63,058 nt of DNA from Paraphysomonas bandaiensis (lineage: Eukaryota; Chrysophyceae), in contig CBFFRP010000485.1 in assembly GCA_965644295.1 (NCBI GenBank), forward strand, positions 1-63,058. Direction: 5' to 3'. Numbering within the stretch: position 1 is the stretch's first letter; the number at the start of each line of letters is the position of its first letter. Of the stretch, positions 1 through 11,925 are shown piece by piece. Made by a program: the position numbers and the translations under genes. The notes beneath the pieces were generated by a model, which saw nothing but the letters and a program-made list of their open reading frames with translations, had not been told where the DNA came from and made no database searches.

Positions 1-1085
1 TAATATTCTTAGCATACTCAGATTGATCTAACATATACCAATTTTCTCCTCTGGTTATCCTGATGTTCAGAAATCGCTTACACACTCCCAGATCATGCAT
101 CTCGAATGTTTCACAGAACCTACGCTTTACGCTTTCCAAGTAAGTCAGATCAGCGGATGCAATTATGATATCATCAACATATATCAATAATAAATGCAGT
201 TTTCCGTTACTCCATCGCATATACAAACACGTATCCAAAATACACGGAGTAAAATGCAATGATTTAATAAACTTGTCAATATGTTTATTCCACTGTCGCG
301 GTGAAGATCGCAGTCCATACAATGCCTTGATTAGTTGAAAACACCATCCAGCTAGTAATTCCTCATCTGGTGGAGGTGCCATATACACGTCATCCTCCAG
401 ATCTGCATAGCAAAATGCGGATGATACATCTAATTGATGCACATGCATCTGTAACATAAACGCAATCGCTAACACTAGTCTAATGGTTATACCCTTAACC
501 ACTGGAGCGAAAGTGGACGGCTCCTCCTCCTTCTTCTCTTGGAGATTTCCTAATGCCACTAGCCGAGCCTTGTACTTTACTATATTCCCTAGTATGTCTC
601 GCTTCACCGTATGCACATATTTCGCTCTAACTAATTTCACTCCGCTTGGAATTTTCACGATCTTCAAGACACGTCTTTTCAGCAATGATGTCTTCTCCAC
701 CATTCGAGCTTTTCTCCATTGTTGATACTGTGGAGATCTCTCTGCCTCGGCATATGAATTTGGTATCTTGATATCTTCTGTCTCTGCATGGTTAAGATCA
801 ATATTATGCGCATCCGGTACTTCCACCATATTAATCTCTCCTAAAACTGACGCGTTTGCCAGTCTCCGCTGCAGCCGTTTGCGTCGGACCCGACCATCAC
901 CATCTAGTTCAATCGGTCGACGAGGTATATAAGAACCCGTACCTTGCTCATCCTGAGCACGCACATCGTGCGTTGTGGGAGGAGCCCCGCTCACAACCCC
1001 AGACTCATAGTCTTCAGAGGTCTGCAACCTAGGATACAGTCCATATTCTAATACGCCTGTCTTTTCGACGGCAGAGTAAAAAAAT
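1..1085 (-). mobile_element. Ty1/copia retrotransposon pol fragment (reverse transcriptase, 5' part)
   Basis: Reading the minus strand from about 1085 to base 1 gives one open frame that runs off the window. It starts in a low-complexity linker and enters a copia-type reverse transcriptase (RVT_2). Visible landmarks are an HQLDVSSAF segment with a catalytic Asp, KALYGLRSSPRQWN, and the YVDD active-site box (RC of about 175-185). The frame has no stop in this stretch, so this copy may be fairly young. Integrase and gag are not recognisable upstream of 1085, so the element is truncated or rearranged on that side. It encodes the polymerase that copies element RNA to DNA in cytoplasmic particles. 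The frame is truncated by the window edge, so the 3' end and LTR are not visible. Confidence 0.93.
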
Positions 1086-1307
1086 TATAGCTGCATTCTC
1101 ACCCAGATGACGCTCGGCGATCGAGTGCCTTGTCATGCGTTCGTCAAACTATGTACGAACGTCGTGGAGACCTGATGTTCTATTGGCACACATTGTAATA
1201 TTTTCAAGTCCCATAATCTCACCAGATTGGCATGCTCCAATTTACTTGGAATTAGACCAAACACGTTGGAACCAACCCGCATGATTGCAATTGGTCATAT
1301 TTATTCG

Positions 1308-1478
1308 TTTACATAAGTAACACTTACATTATTCTCTCTTCTACTATACAATCATAGGGCTATGAGCGGGCAGAACAATATCTGCTGGCTGACTATATAT
1401 ATTCCCTAAGAACTCTCCGGTTCTTATCCCCTAGCCAGAACACCACGAAACGGTGCGAGTCCTACTTTGTTTAGGGCT
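1308..1478 (+). repeat. Dispersed repeat family A, copy 1
   Basis: The core GCTATGAGCGGGCAGAAC followed by CTCTCCGGTTCTTATCCCC and CACCACGAAACGGTGCGAG recurs at about 18846-19050 (minus), 40930-41085 and 42118-42330. The flanking ACATAAGTAACACTTA is also shared, so the unit exceeds 170 bp. It lies beside copia pol and may be part of an LTR or a short interspersed element; neither is proven. Confidence 0.75.
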
Positions 1479-1729
1479 ATACGTTGATATCATATTCAAC
1501 CAATTGTAATTTATCAAAATAATAATTACTCAGCGATTCAGGGGGGAAATATGCCCGAGTCTTCATCATCATCCTGCACATATAAAAGAAGCATCTTTTG
1601 AACAACTTTGGCGTCGGTCCATCTTTCAAAAACAGCAAAGTAGCACTCTTTGTTGCTCGTCGATCCCCACAGCAAATAGTATAAACCGTCTCTCAGTTTT
1701 AGATTAAACACTCAAATTGATGGTAATCA

Positions 1730-1870
1730 AAATATTCAAATTAGTTGACAATTAATTGAAGTAGGTTGTAGACAGTTGCAATTACAGTTATTATTGCTGT
1801 CTCAATTTCAATTTCAATCTCAATAATTTACAATTAATTGTTACGCACTCCTGGCGATTAGTAATGTATT
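1730..1870 (+). repeat. AT-rich dispersed repeat family B, copy 1
   Basis: TTGCAATTA...CTCAATTTCAATTTCAA...ACAATTAATTGTTACGCA resembles segments at about 50770-50860 and 51165-51265, which carry the same TTGCAATTA, CCAATTTCAAT and ATTAATTGCTACGCA blocks in the same order. Function unknown. Confidence 0.55.
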
Positions 1871-2511
1871 TTATTACCGACATAAGTTGTAGACTCAGCT
1901 GGCTCCACAAGTAAGGGGCGTTAAAATGTTTGGCCTCTGGGTGTTGTGTCCTGTAGCGCGAAATATTCACTCGACATTAGAGTGAAATTGGGCAATACTT
2001 CTACTTACTAGGCCGTAGCTCTCATACTGTAGTATAGATGTATACAATAGACTATTTGACTATTTCAATTTTCCAAGTCAATGTATTGCAATAGTATTGT
2101 AGGGCCGGTTTATAAACTCCATCAATACTATTGATGGAACGCTATCTAACTGTAGGATTGCAATATATTTTTCCCTATCCCTGATATATAATATGTACAG
2201 CATTTGTAACATCACATTGAAAAAACGAAGGCCTTCGGTTGTAATTGGAAACTCTCGAAGAGATAGCCCCAATTGCAATTGGGGTTGGGGTTAAAAGAGC
2301 TTGTCTCTCCTTCCCTTCGTTTTTTCATTGCTTCTGACATCAGCAAATTATTTATTATTGGGACTCTACAATCGCTTCTCGGAAAACTATTTCTTACACA
2401 AATCTAACTATCTCTTTTCTGCAAGACGCGATTCTATGAGAAATCTTACAGGTTATCAAAAATTATGGGAGCGGTTATAACCATTATCTGCATCCACGCT
2501 AATTCATACCC

Positions 2512-3365
2512 TTAACAGCAGCCATCTTTGGATGATCCTTTAGTCTCTCCTCTGGCAGCACCCTGTGATCCCAATTGTTGCCCGGTTACTTGTGAGTTAA
2601 TCACTCCTGTTCGTGCTGTCCCACCCACAGCAACTGCACTGCCTAATTTTTGCACTATCTGCGGAATACAAAAAAAGGATTATTTCACAACGGCAAAAGC
2701 AAACAGCATCTCAGTACTTGTTCAGATATTTTTTTAAATATTTCATCCACGCCGTAGTTATCTTTCGCGCTGGTCTCATAAAGAGAAGCGTCGACTCGCC
2801 TTGCGAAGTTTTCTGCCCTAGTCCTTGACACAACCCGCTCAGACTCTAGATCTGACTTGGTGCACGCAATTGCCAGAATAATCTGTTCGGCAGGAACCTA
2901 TATCACAAAAAAGTTAATTGGCATGCAACAAAATCGGGTAGAGTAACATTTTGCTTCAATTCTTCCACCCAGTCTTTCATTTTAGTGAAGGAATCTTCAT
3001 TAGTTATGTCAAAACACACAATCGCAGCCGATGCATTCCTGTAGTACATCTGCAAACAACGTAAAAAAAAATGCATACAACTCTCAAAGTACCGGTGCCA
3101 TTGCTCTAAAACGTTCCTGACCAGCTGTGTCCCATAACTGCATTTTGCATATAGAACCATCTGGAAGAGTAACCTTCTTTGTTAAAAAGAACGCCCCGAT
3201 AGTACTCTGCTGCTTCGGGGCAAAGTAACCCTACAGCCCCGCAAAGGTCATGAGTTTTACATATAGCATGCACAGTACCTCAATAAAACGAAGAACTAAA
3301 CATGTTTTACCGACGCCCTTGTCTCCTAGCACAACCACTTTAAACTCGTACTGATTCTTATTCAT
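2512..3365 (-). CDS. Rab5/Rab22-type small GTPase
   Basis: Five exons (3279-3365, 3093-3230, 2948-3049, 2718-2897, 2512-2658) join in frame to about 217 residues with introns of about 43-60 bp. It shows the full Ras-fold series: P-loop GDKGVGKT (15-22), switch I TIGAFF, switch [14 protein letters not shown] box TSAKD, and a C-terminal Cys-Cys for double geranylgeranylation. Switch II and [15 protein letters not shown] are closest to Rab5/Rab22, which direct early endosome fusion and sorting by recruiting effectors when GTP-bound. The guanine-specificity box reads TKSD rather than NKxD, an unusual Asn to Thr change. A VPS9-domain protein, the exchange factor class for Rab5-type GTPases, lies about 3.1 kb away. 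Start chosen because [15 protein letters not shown] fits the normal Rab amino end. Which Rab it is cannot be settled without a tree. Confidence 0.93.
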
Positions 3366-4689
3366 TCTCAAGAGTGGAAACAGTTACACCTCACAGTATT
3401 TATACAATCAGCATATCGTTAACTTTTATGAAAAGCACATAAGGATAGGTCTAAACAAGAGCGTAATGTAGCAGTAGATCCACTCCCAGATTATGATTGA
3501 AGGAGTAACTCAGTCACTGCACTCCACTGTGTCTCAGAGAATATGTACAGACAGCAGTCGCATGGAATACCATACTAGGATATACCGTCGTTTCCAATCC
3601 CCTTACCAGCGGTGGAATACAGTGTATTTTTCAGTGTATCACTAACACAGGAGCAGGGCACCTCGCTCGATTTTACCTAGCAAAAGTATCTTTAGTCTTT
3701 AGCTATGCATGTTTCAACCTCTTCGAGTCATCGAGATCTCTTATTATAGAAGGTATCTTATTGTCTTTTTGATGTTTTAAACTTTAAAGGGATTAAGGTT
3801 CCGGGTGAGTTGTCATACGAGAAACATCTATCTAATAATTTGAATCCGCTCTGGTTGTACTGGAGGTAACTTGCATCAAATTAATCTCTTGGATGGTTTC
3901 TCACTTGATTATGAAAGACCTATGATAAGAAAAATACACTTAGGCTCCAAAACTACTGAGATATGAGTGTGAATACATTGGAAGGTGTGGTCAAGAAGAG
4001 TATGTATTTTTGCTTTATTTAAAAGAAAATAGTGCTTCCTAGGAAGCCCTTAACGACGGTTCGTAATAAAGAAGATTTTTCATCCCAGTATTGTGGTATC
4101 ACGTTTTGGAAAGTCGTATGTATGTGATTGACTATTTATGTGCATGCTCAAGATGTCGGCAGTAACGTCGAATAGAGAATACCATAAAGCATAAAGCCAT
4201 AAAGGTGTAACCATTTATCAACCTTACGGGAACACACCGTGCACCATTGCGCCAAAATTTCCAGCTTGTGATCGAGTAGTTAAAAGTTTAAATAGTTTTT
4301 ATGACTTGTGGTACAATCATAATTCCATCAAATAGTGTATTCCGAGAATAACCTAGCTCCATTCCAAATAAAACAATCTGATTTAGTAAATCGTTATTCG
4401 TTATTATCGTTTTACCGCCGCGACAATATATATGTTAATGCCAAATTGAAATTTAGCGATGACATATTATTACCACATGCTCTACGAATGTTCGATTCGA
4501 TTTCCCAAGCTTTCTAGTATATAGTAAAAGGAAGCACTTGTCGCGCACTTGCTTCTGCGTTACTTATATATTTCGGTCAAACAGCGATTGTCACTTTACT
4601 TCTTTCTTAAAATGGTAAGATAGCAGATATGTCAAAATACATACCTCACCTATACTAGATAAAATTCAGAGTGCACCTCGGCAGGTACG
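3366..4689. other. Intergenic spacer
   Basis: About 1.3 kb between the Rab and MsrA genes, both on the minus strand. It must include the Rab promoter (just above 3365). A 60-codon frame at 4335-4517 has no recognisable family and is probably chance. I see no RNA gene or repeat array here. Confidence 0.5.
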
Positions 4690-5476
4690 TCACCCATAAC
4701 AGCGAATTCCAGAGGTATCACCCTTTCGCGCACACTGACCACCCTTTTCAAGATATCTCTGATGATATTCCTCGGCAGGGTACCACTCCTTTGCAGGTAA
4801 TATTTCAGTCACTATTGGGTCTGAGTACTTCTCCTGCTCTTTATCTCGTGATTCAATGGCCTCCTTCTTCTGCTCCTCGGAGTGATAATAGATGCCTGAT
4901 CGATACTGGGTGCCCACATCGTTACCTTGACGATTTACAGTTGTGGGGTCCATACGATCCCATAGGATCGTCAGTAGTTCAGAGTAGCTTACAACTTCTG
5001 GATTAAATTCAATTTTGATAGCTTCAGTGTGTCCTGTTTGCCCTGAGCATACTTCTTCATAAGTCTGTGAAAAAATTAACTGAGGAAGCAGGCTAATATC
5101 ATGTCAGTACTAACGGGGTTAGGTTTGTGGCCTTGGGTGTATCCAACCTTGAATTCACACCATTATTACATAGTTTATTGCTTAATTCTAATACCTCAGT
5201 GTGATCGACGCCTGGTACTCTCTGAAAGGCTAGCTGAACACCCCAGAAGCACCCTTAAGAATCGAAATACAAGTCATAATTATTCATTCAACAAACAGTC
5301 TATCGTCAAACCTGCAGCAAAAGTGGCTGTTGATTTGAGAGATGACGAATGCTCCAATTTAGCCGATTCCTTTGTGAGTACTCCTATGGCTTCTGGCCCA
5401 AAGGACTTGGCATGAGCAGTTCCCTACAATAGAATAAATACTACACCAACGTCAATCTAAGATGAACATATACCAT
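4690..5476 (-). CDS. msrA: Peptide methionine-S-sulfoxide reductase (MsrA)
   Basis: Five exons (5474-5476, 5312-5423, 5195-5253, 5115-5147, 4690-5064) give about 193 residues. The protein repairs oxidised methionine, reducing the S-sulfoxide with electrons from thioredoxin. The catalytic motif GCFWG is present, followed by [27 protein letters not shown] and the [14 protein letters not shown] block, all MsrA signatures. The C-terminal Cys at GIRCYG may be a resolving residue. The first exon is only the ATG, spliced directly to the second codon; the same arrangement is seen in RPS18 in this window, which supports the model. The N-terminal 30 residues are variable and not clearly a targeting peptide. 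Introns are about 47-58 bp. Confidence 0.93.
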
Positions 5477-5596
5477 TATAGTGCGGCAACACAGGACTGT
5501 AATAAACGGAACACAGCGAGAGGAATATCTAGTCATATAGTGCTGGATTCTCTCCTTCAGAAGATATTAATTTTGATAGAGGAGTAGAACGAACAA

Positions 5597-6340
5597 AACA
5601 TACATACATACATACATACATACATACATACATACATACATACATACATACATACATACATACATACATACATACATACATACATACATACATACATACA
5701 TACATACATACATACATACATACATACATACATACATACATACATACATACATACATACATACATACATACATACATACATACATACATACATACATACA
5801 TACATACATACATAGATGTACATACATACATACATACATACATACATACATACATACATACATACATACATACATACATACATACATACATACATACATA
5901 CATACATACATACATACGTACATACATAGATGTACATACATACATACATACATACATACATACATACATACATACATACATACATACATACATACATACA
6001 TACATACATACATACATACATACATACATACACACATACATACATACATACATACATACATACATACATACATACATACATACATACATACATACATACA
6101 TACATACATACATACATACATACATACATACATACATACATACATACATACATACATACATACATACATACATACATACATACATACATACATACATACA
6201 TACATACATACATACATACATACATACATACATACATACATACATACATACATACATACATACATACATACATACATACATACATACATACATACATACA
6301 TACATACATACATACATACATACATACACACATACATACA
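5597..6340. repeat. (CATA)n tetranucleotide array 1
   Basis: About 745 bp of CATA repeats, nearly pure, interrupted near 5812 and 5925 by ATAGATGTACAT variants and near 6031 by CACACAT. It ends about 140 bp before the ATG of the C1-VPS9 gene. All six frames lack stops through most of it because the repeat codes Tyr-Ile-His-Thr or its complement Cys-Met-Tyr-Val; I do not consider it coding. Confidence 0.97.
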
Positions 6341-6482
6341 GCAGCATACAGAATCGTTATGATGATATTATGTCTATAGAGGATAAGGCATGATAAGGTT
6401 TCTATTCTTCGAGTATAAGTGTCATCGTAAATAACTATCCGTATCGATGTGTTTTGTGTATATTTGTTAATTGGTTTATCAT

Positions 6483-7922
6483 ATGGCTGAAGAAGAGCTC
6501 TATGATATTATATTAAAAGTCCCATCTAACGGGATTCACAGTCCATGGAACCTGCATGCATTCCGGTCGCTGATAGTGTTTCTGCCGACCAAGTGCACAA
6601 TGTGTGAACGCACAGTGTATCCGCTTACCAGAGCAGCGGTGTGCGTCCGTTGTGGGTGCTATGTTCACCGGACCTGTACGAGAAAGGATGCCCATATCTG
6701 CGAGAAATTTTTGTTAGGGCCAGGACAGGCGGGGTCAGGTGTTCCAGTGTGGGGAGTGGCGGGGTCGTTGGTTGATAATAGTTCAACAGCAAAGGTGAAG
6801 CGCAATAGCACAACTAAACAGGTTATACAGGTGGCCCCGAAGGTGATAAACGCCCGATCGCCATTGTTAGACCGGCTCGGGCTGCAGTCCTTGCTTGATG
6901 GAGCACCCATTCCTCCCCCTGGGTCAGAGGGATGTATATGGCGACAGGCACTACGGCTTATATCATCTGATTACAGGATATCACGGATTGCGTCTATTCC
7001 TCCACATCATCATGCGGTACAAAAGATCACGTACGCGCTGCTGCGGGATGCACAGTCCTTCCCAGGACGCGTTTCTGCTGAACTTAGAGAGTTATACATG
7101 ACGCTTTCCTTCGGCGTCGACAAGGATTTTCTACTCCATGCCAGAGAACTGCTTGACAATGTGGCCTGCGCTGTGTTGGCTATTCTTCCGCAAGATATCT
7201 ACTCTGATAGTGAAAGGTTGAAGGCAGTGGTGACCACTGTAGACTGGAAAGTGCTACGACATAATGATGGAAGCATGTACGACAAGGTGTGGGGTGCGGC
7301 GCAGCGGCTGGGGGCACGTATGGACAGTGCTCTACTCTCCCGCCTGCAGCACCAACAGTCCTGTGATGTGGATCTGGAAGCTACACCACGTTTCTCAGAC
7401 ATCCAGCAGCGCCTTGGACGTGTTCCATGCGAATACACAGTAATGGATAAGCTCAAGCGGGTTGTACAGGCGCTTAAGTATGTTGCTGCCTCAGCCTCTA
7501 CTTGTAGCCACGATGACCCCGGAGAAGCCCCTGAAGGGGCATCGCTGGAACAAACAATGCAGGATCTAAATGTCGATGCCGACTCACTCATGCAGCGCTT
7601 TTGTGATATAATCGCCCAACAAACCCTTAAATTTGAATTCTACTGGCATGCTGAGTGTATTTATATAGAATTTATGTGTAGGGAGAGTAGCTGGCTTTTG
7701 GGGGCGGAAGGGTATGCACTTGTAACTCTTCAGCAAGCACTTAGAAGCCTTTGCCCTACTGCTGCCATAATGTCTGCTGCACAGAATGACGTTGAGTTGA
7801 AGATTGTAAGTCCAGCTCCTTCTGTTCATGCACCTTCGGATGATGGACACAGCGAGACTGCCTCAGTGTCATCTACCCATCATACTCCATCGATAGATCT
7901 CCCCGTAATTGCTACCGAATGA
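6483..7922 (+). CDS. C1 zinc-finger / VPS9-domain protein, probable Rab5-family GEF
   Basis: A single-exon frame of 479 residues from the ATG at 6483. Residues 25-73 form a textbook C1 finger: H25-X12-C38-X2-C41, then C54-X2-C57-X4-H62-X2-C65-X7-C73, a fold that binds two zinc ions and, in typical members, diacylglycerol. Residues about 175-425 resemble a VPS9 module: a helical bundle, then MDKLKRVVQALKYV near 321, DADSLMQRFCDIIAQQ and the closing GAEGYALVTLQQAL. VPS9 domains release GDP from Rab5-type GTPases, so a role on endosomes is inferred; the Rab gene at 2.5-3.4 kb is a possible partner. The C-terminal 50 residues are Ser/Thr-rich and probably disordered. A long (CATA)n array sits just upstream of the start. 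The VPS9 match is by pattern and weaker than the C1 match. Confidence 0.85.
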   Translation: MAEEELYDIILKVPSNGIHSPWNLHAFRSLIVFLPTKCTMCERTVYPLTRAAVCVRCGCYVHRTCTRKDAHICEKFLLGPGQAGSGVPVWGVAGSLVDNSSTAKVKRNSTTKQVIQVAPKVINARSPLLDRLGLQSLLDGAPIPPPGSEGCIWRQALRLISSDYRISRIASIPPHHHAVQKITYALLRDAQSFPGRVSAELRELYMTLSFGVDKDFLLHARELLDNVACAVLAILPQDIYSDSERLKAVVTTVDWKVLRHNDGSMYDKVWGAAQRLGARMDSALLSRLQHQQSCDVDLEATPRFSDIQQRLGRVPCEYTVMDKLKRVVQALKYVAASASTCSHDDPGEAPEGASLEQTMQDLNVDADSLMQRFCDIIAQQTLKFEFYWHAECIYIEFMCRESSWLLGAEGYALVTLQQALRSLCPTAAIMSAAQNDVELKIVSPAPSVHAPSDDGHSETASVSSTHHTPSIDLPVIATE

Positions 7923-10023
7923 ATTACTTAATTGTCACAAGTTTTGTGTGTTGCAATATATATCTACGACTTTCTGTTTGACTACGTACGTCGAATCAGT
8001 GTATATATAATACGTATTAATTTGAATTCATAGTTCCTGGGATTAATGAATTTACATTTGTCGATCGGACTATAAACTAAATATGTAGTAGGTAGTAGGG
8101 CGTGAATAGTGTATATGCATATATGCTACAACTAAATATTGTTGGAAATTGCTCATTCTTAACTAGATCTCAGAGAGAAATTAGTCTTTAGACTAGATAG
8201 ACTAATTAATATCGATTACACGAAATGTGATAAACAACACAATCTCATTTTGCTCCACGCATAATTTCCTACATATGTGATCCTCTCGTTACTAAACATA
8301 TCTTGAAAGATCAAGCTATTCAGTTTCTCAATATCATCACAGCATTTGTACATCACCATATTTCACTGTATTCTTGTACATTATCTTCAAGTGTCACACT
8401 GAATATACTAGAATATAATCCATATTTTAATGAATATATCATGATATCATGTATATCGCTGCACATAAAAAGGATTAAGGATTAAACACATTGTTGTGTC
8501 GGATTGATAATCTAGTATTTGAAAATTCATCTTTTCAGTGTATTCACCTAGCCGACCTAGCCACTAGCCATCAATGAATGAATTCAGATATTGAATTACT
8601 ATTCAATAATTTGACTAGTAAGATTAGGTAATTTAAACATTTTGATTAGGTTGAATTATATTTACTACCACATTATATATTGTACAATCGATTTTGGTAT
8701 GCTGTATGTTATAAAGCTGGTATATTTTTCTCTGATACGTGAAAGTTTTTACAATCATTTCATGGTTCTTAGATACTTATTCACAATTATCTATCCCGAA
8801 AGCATCCCACAGTCAAGGTTACTATAATGATTTTTTTCAGATACATTACGTAGCTAAGATTTCAAACTAACATCTGAAGATGATTCTTCATATGGCTCTT
8901 TAAGCTTTAAGCAATTCGAAGTATATCAGATATTCATCGTGAGATCAATACTCTATATTTCTTGAGATACTACGATGTGTTATTCTCCCATTATTGATAC
9001 AGAAACAAGGAGTTAAATTAACATTTTGAAACTCTCACCGTTGGTATGGATCAGATACTCAAACTGTACTTCATTCATGGCATTTTCTCACTTGCTGTAT
9101 AGAGTCACGGTAGGTGCAATTGAATTTAGTCGAATCTTTCAAAAGCTAGTATGATATGTTGGCTTGTATCAGGGATAAACAACAAGTGAATGAGTGGATT
9201 CTAATTCATGGTTGCTAATTCTATTATTGCAGATTGGGCACTTTGTGCTACTGGCATATATGTCACTAAAGCAGTAAGAAAAGGGGAAAGGGAGGTCTAA
9301 TATGCGCTATCTCATCATAATAAATTGATTATTAACATATGCAACGAGAAATAGATCATTAATCTACTGTAAGAAATAAAACACACAATTGGCGGTAATA
9401 CTCCATAATTTCCAACATGAATATGTTATACTTAATATTCGCAGCCGTGAATAACTGAGTCACTGTAAATCACGATACAGACTGTCAAGGTTGGTATTGC
9501 AAGACCACAACACTCTCCTCAGTGTCTACAGTTCTTGTAGAGGTGATGGACCTTACTCCCAAATACGTGTCAGCATATTTTACTTGATGTACCTTTACAC
9601 TCTGTCAGCGCAGGGATGTTCTCTATATCTTCTGAACTACAGCTCCGTCCTCATGTAGATTTTAGAGAGCTTACACGGACCATATATGGAAATAGCGTTA
9701 GCCACAGTTTACTTTGCGTTAATATGCTCCAGTGTAGGTGTTCAGAGTAGGCAGGTCAGTCCAATGCCAGTGGTAGATGTGGTGACAGTTGTGTCAGCAC
9801 AGGCTGTATCTTGTAGGTATACGCGGAGTGTACAGTATACAAGTTGTGCAGGAGTGTGGCTGTACTTCGCTGTATTACCAGCAGAGGTCATGAGCATGTA
9901 GATATGTGTGTATATATACTCTGTATATGCATGTACTGCACATGGACTCTGGCCTCTGGCCATTGCTGGAGAGTCGTCTGTGCGTCCGCGTGTTGGTGAT
10001 TCTCTTAAACTCCAGCTGTCACA
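7923..10023. other. Long AT-rich intergenic spacer
   Basis: About 2.1 kb with very low GC and no frame resembling a protein family. Small frames near 8303, 8642 and 9686 are isolated and without conserved motifs. The last few hundred bases should contain the promoter of the TyrRS gene. Confidence 0.55.
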
Positions 10024-11493
<1,470 letters not shown>

Positions 11494-11925
11494 TTAAGCA
11501 GGTTAGCATATATCATACATTAGTTTTAGTATGTGGATCTTTGGCTTTCTAATATATAGTATATAGGTTGCGTATTTCTAATACCTATTCAGAATTTGTT
11601 TAATTCGACCTGTCGTCAAATCGTAGTATGTAATATGTCGTTCTGCTACGTTATATCGATACGCCCTCACCCACCACAGCAAAACAGTCCTATTAGCAAA
11701 AAGGAAGGTCAAGAACCATAACTAGTCATTGACCAAGAATCAATGATGCTTCAATAGTTCATATTGTGATATATAAGAAAGTTGTCAATGAATCCAGCAA
11801 GGATGAGTATGTTGACTTCGTAGTTTATATAAACATGCATTCAAAAAGAAAAGGAGTATTCACAAGTGTAGCAAATTGTATGTTCAACGCAAGATGGCCT
11901 AAACTAGCTAGAAAGCGCATGAGCT
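11494..11925. other. Convergent 3' spacer
   Basis: About 430 bp between the 3' ends of the TyrRS gene (plus) and the SNF2 gene (minus). It should hold both polyadenylation regions. Nothing else recognised. Confidence 0.5.

Larger units (their letters stand above)
1090..2511. other. Intergenic stretch with dispersed repeats
   Basis: No convincing gene. It holds a copy of dispersed repeat family A (about 1308-1478) and an AT-rich repeat B (about 1730-1870), both described separately. Short ORFs here lack family resemblance and are probably chance frames. Confidence 0.6.

Noticed and set aside
5529-6379. Long open frames on both strands over CATA array 1 (150-270 codons)
   Set aside because: A 4-base repeat yields a 12-base period without stops in any frame (Tyr-Ile-His-Thr or Cys-Met-Tyr-Val). 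Openness is automatic and not evidence of coding; same for 44573-45951.
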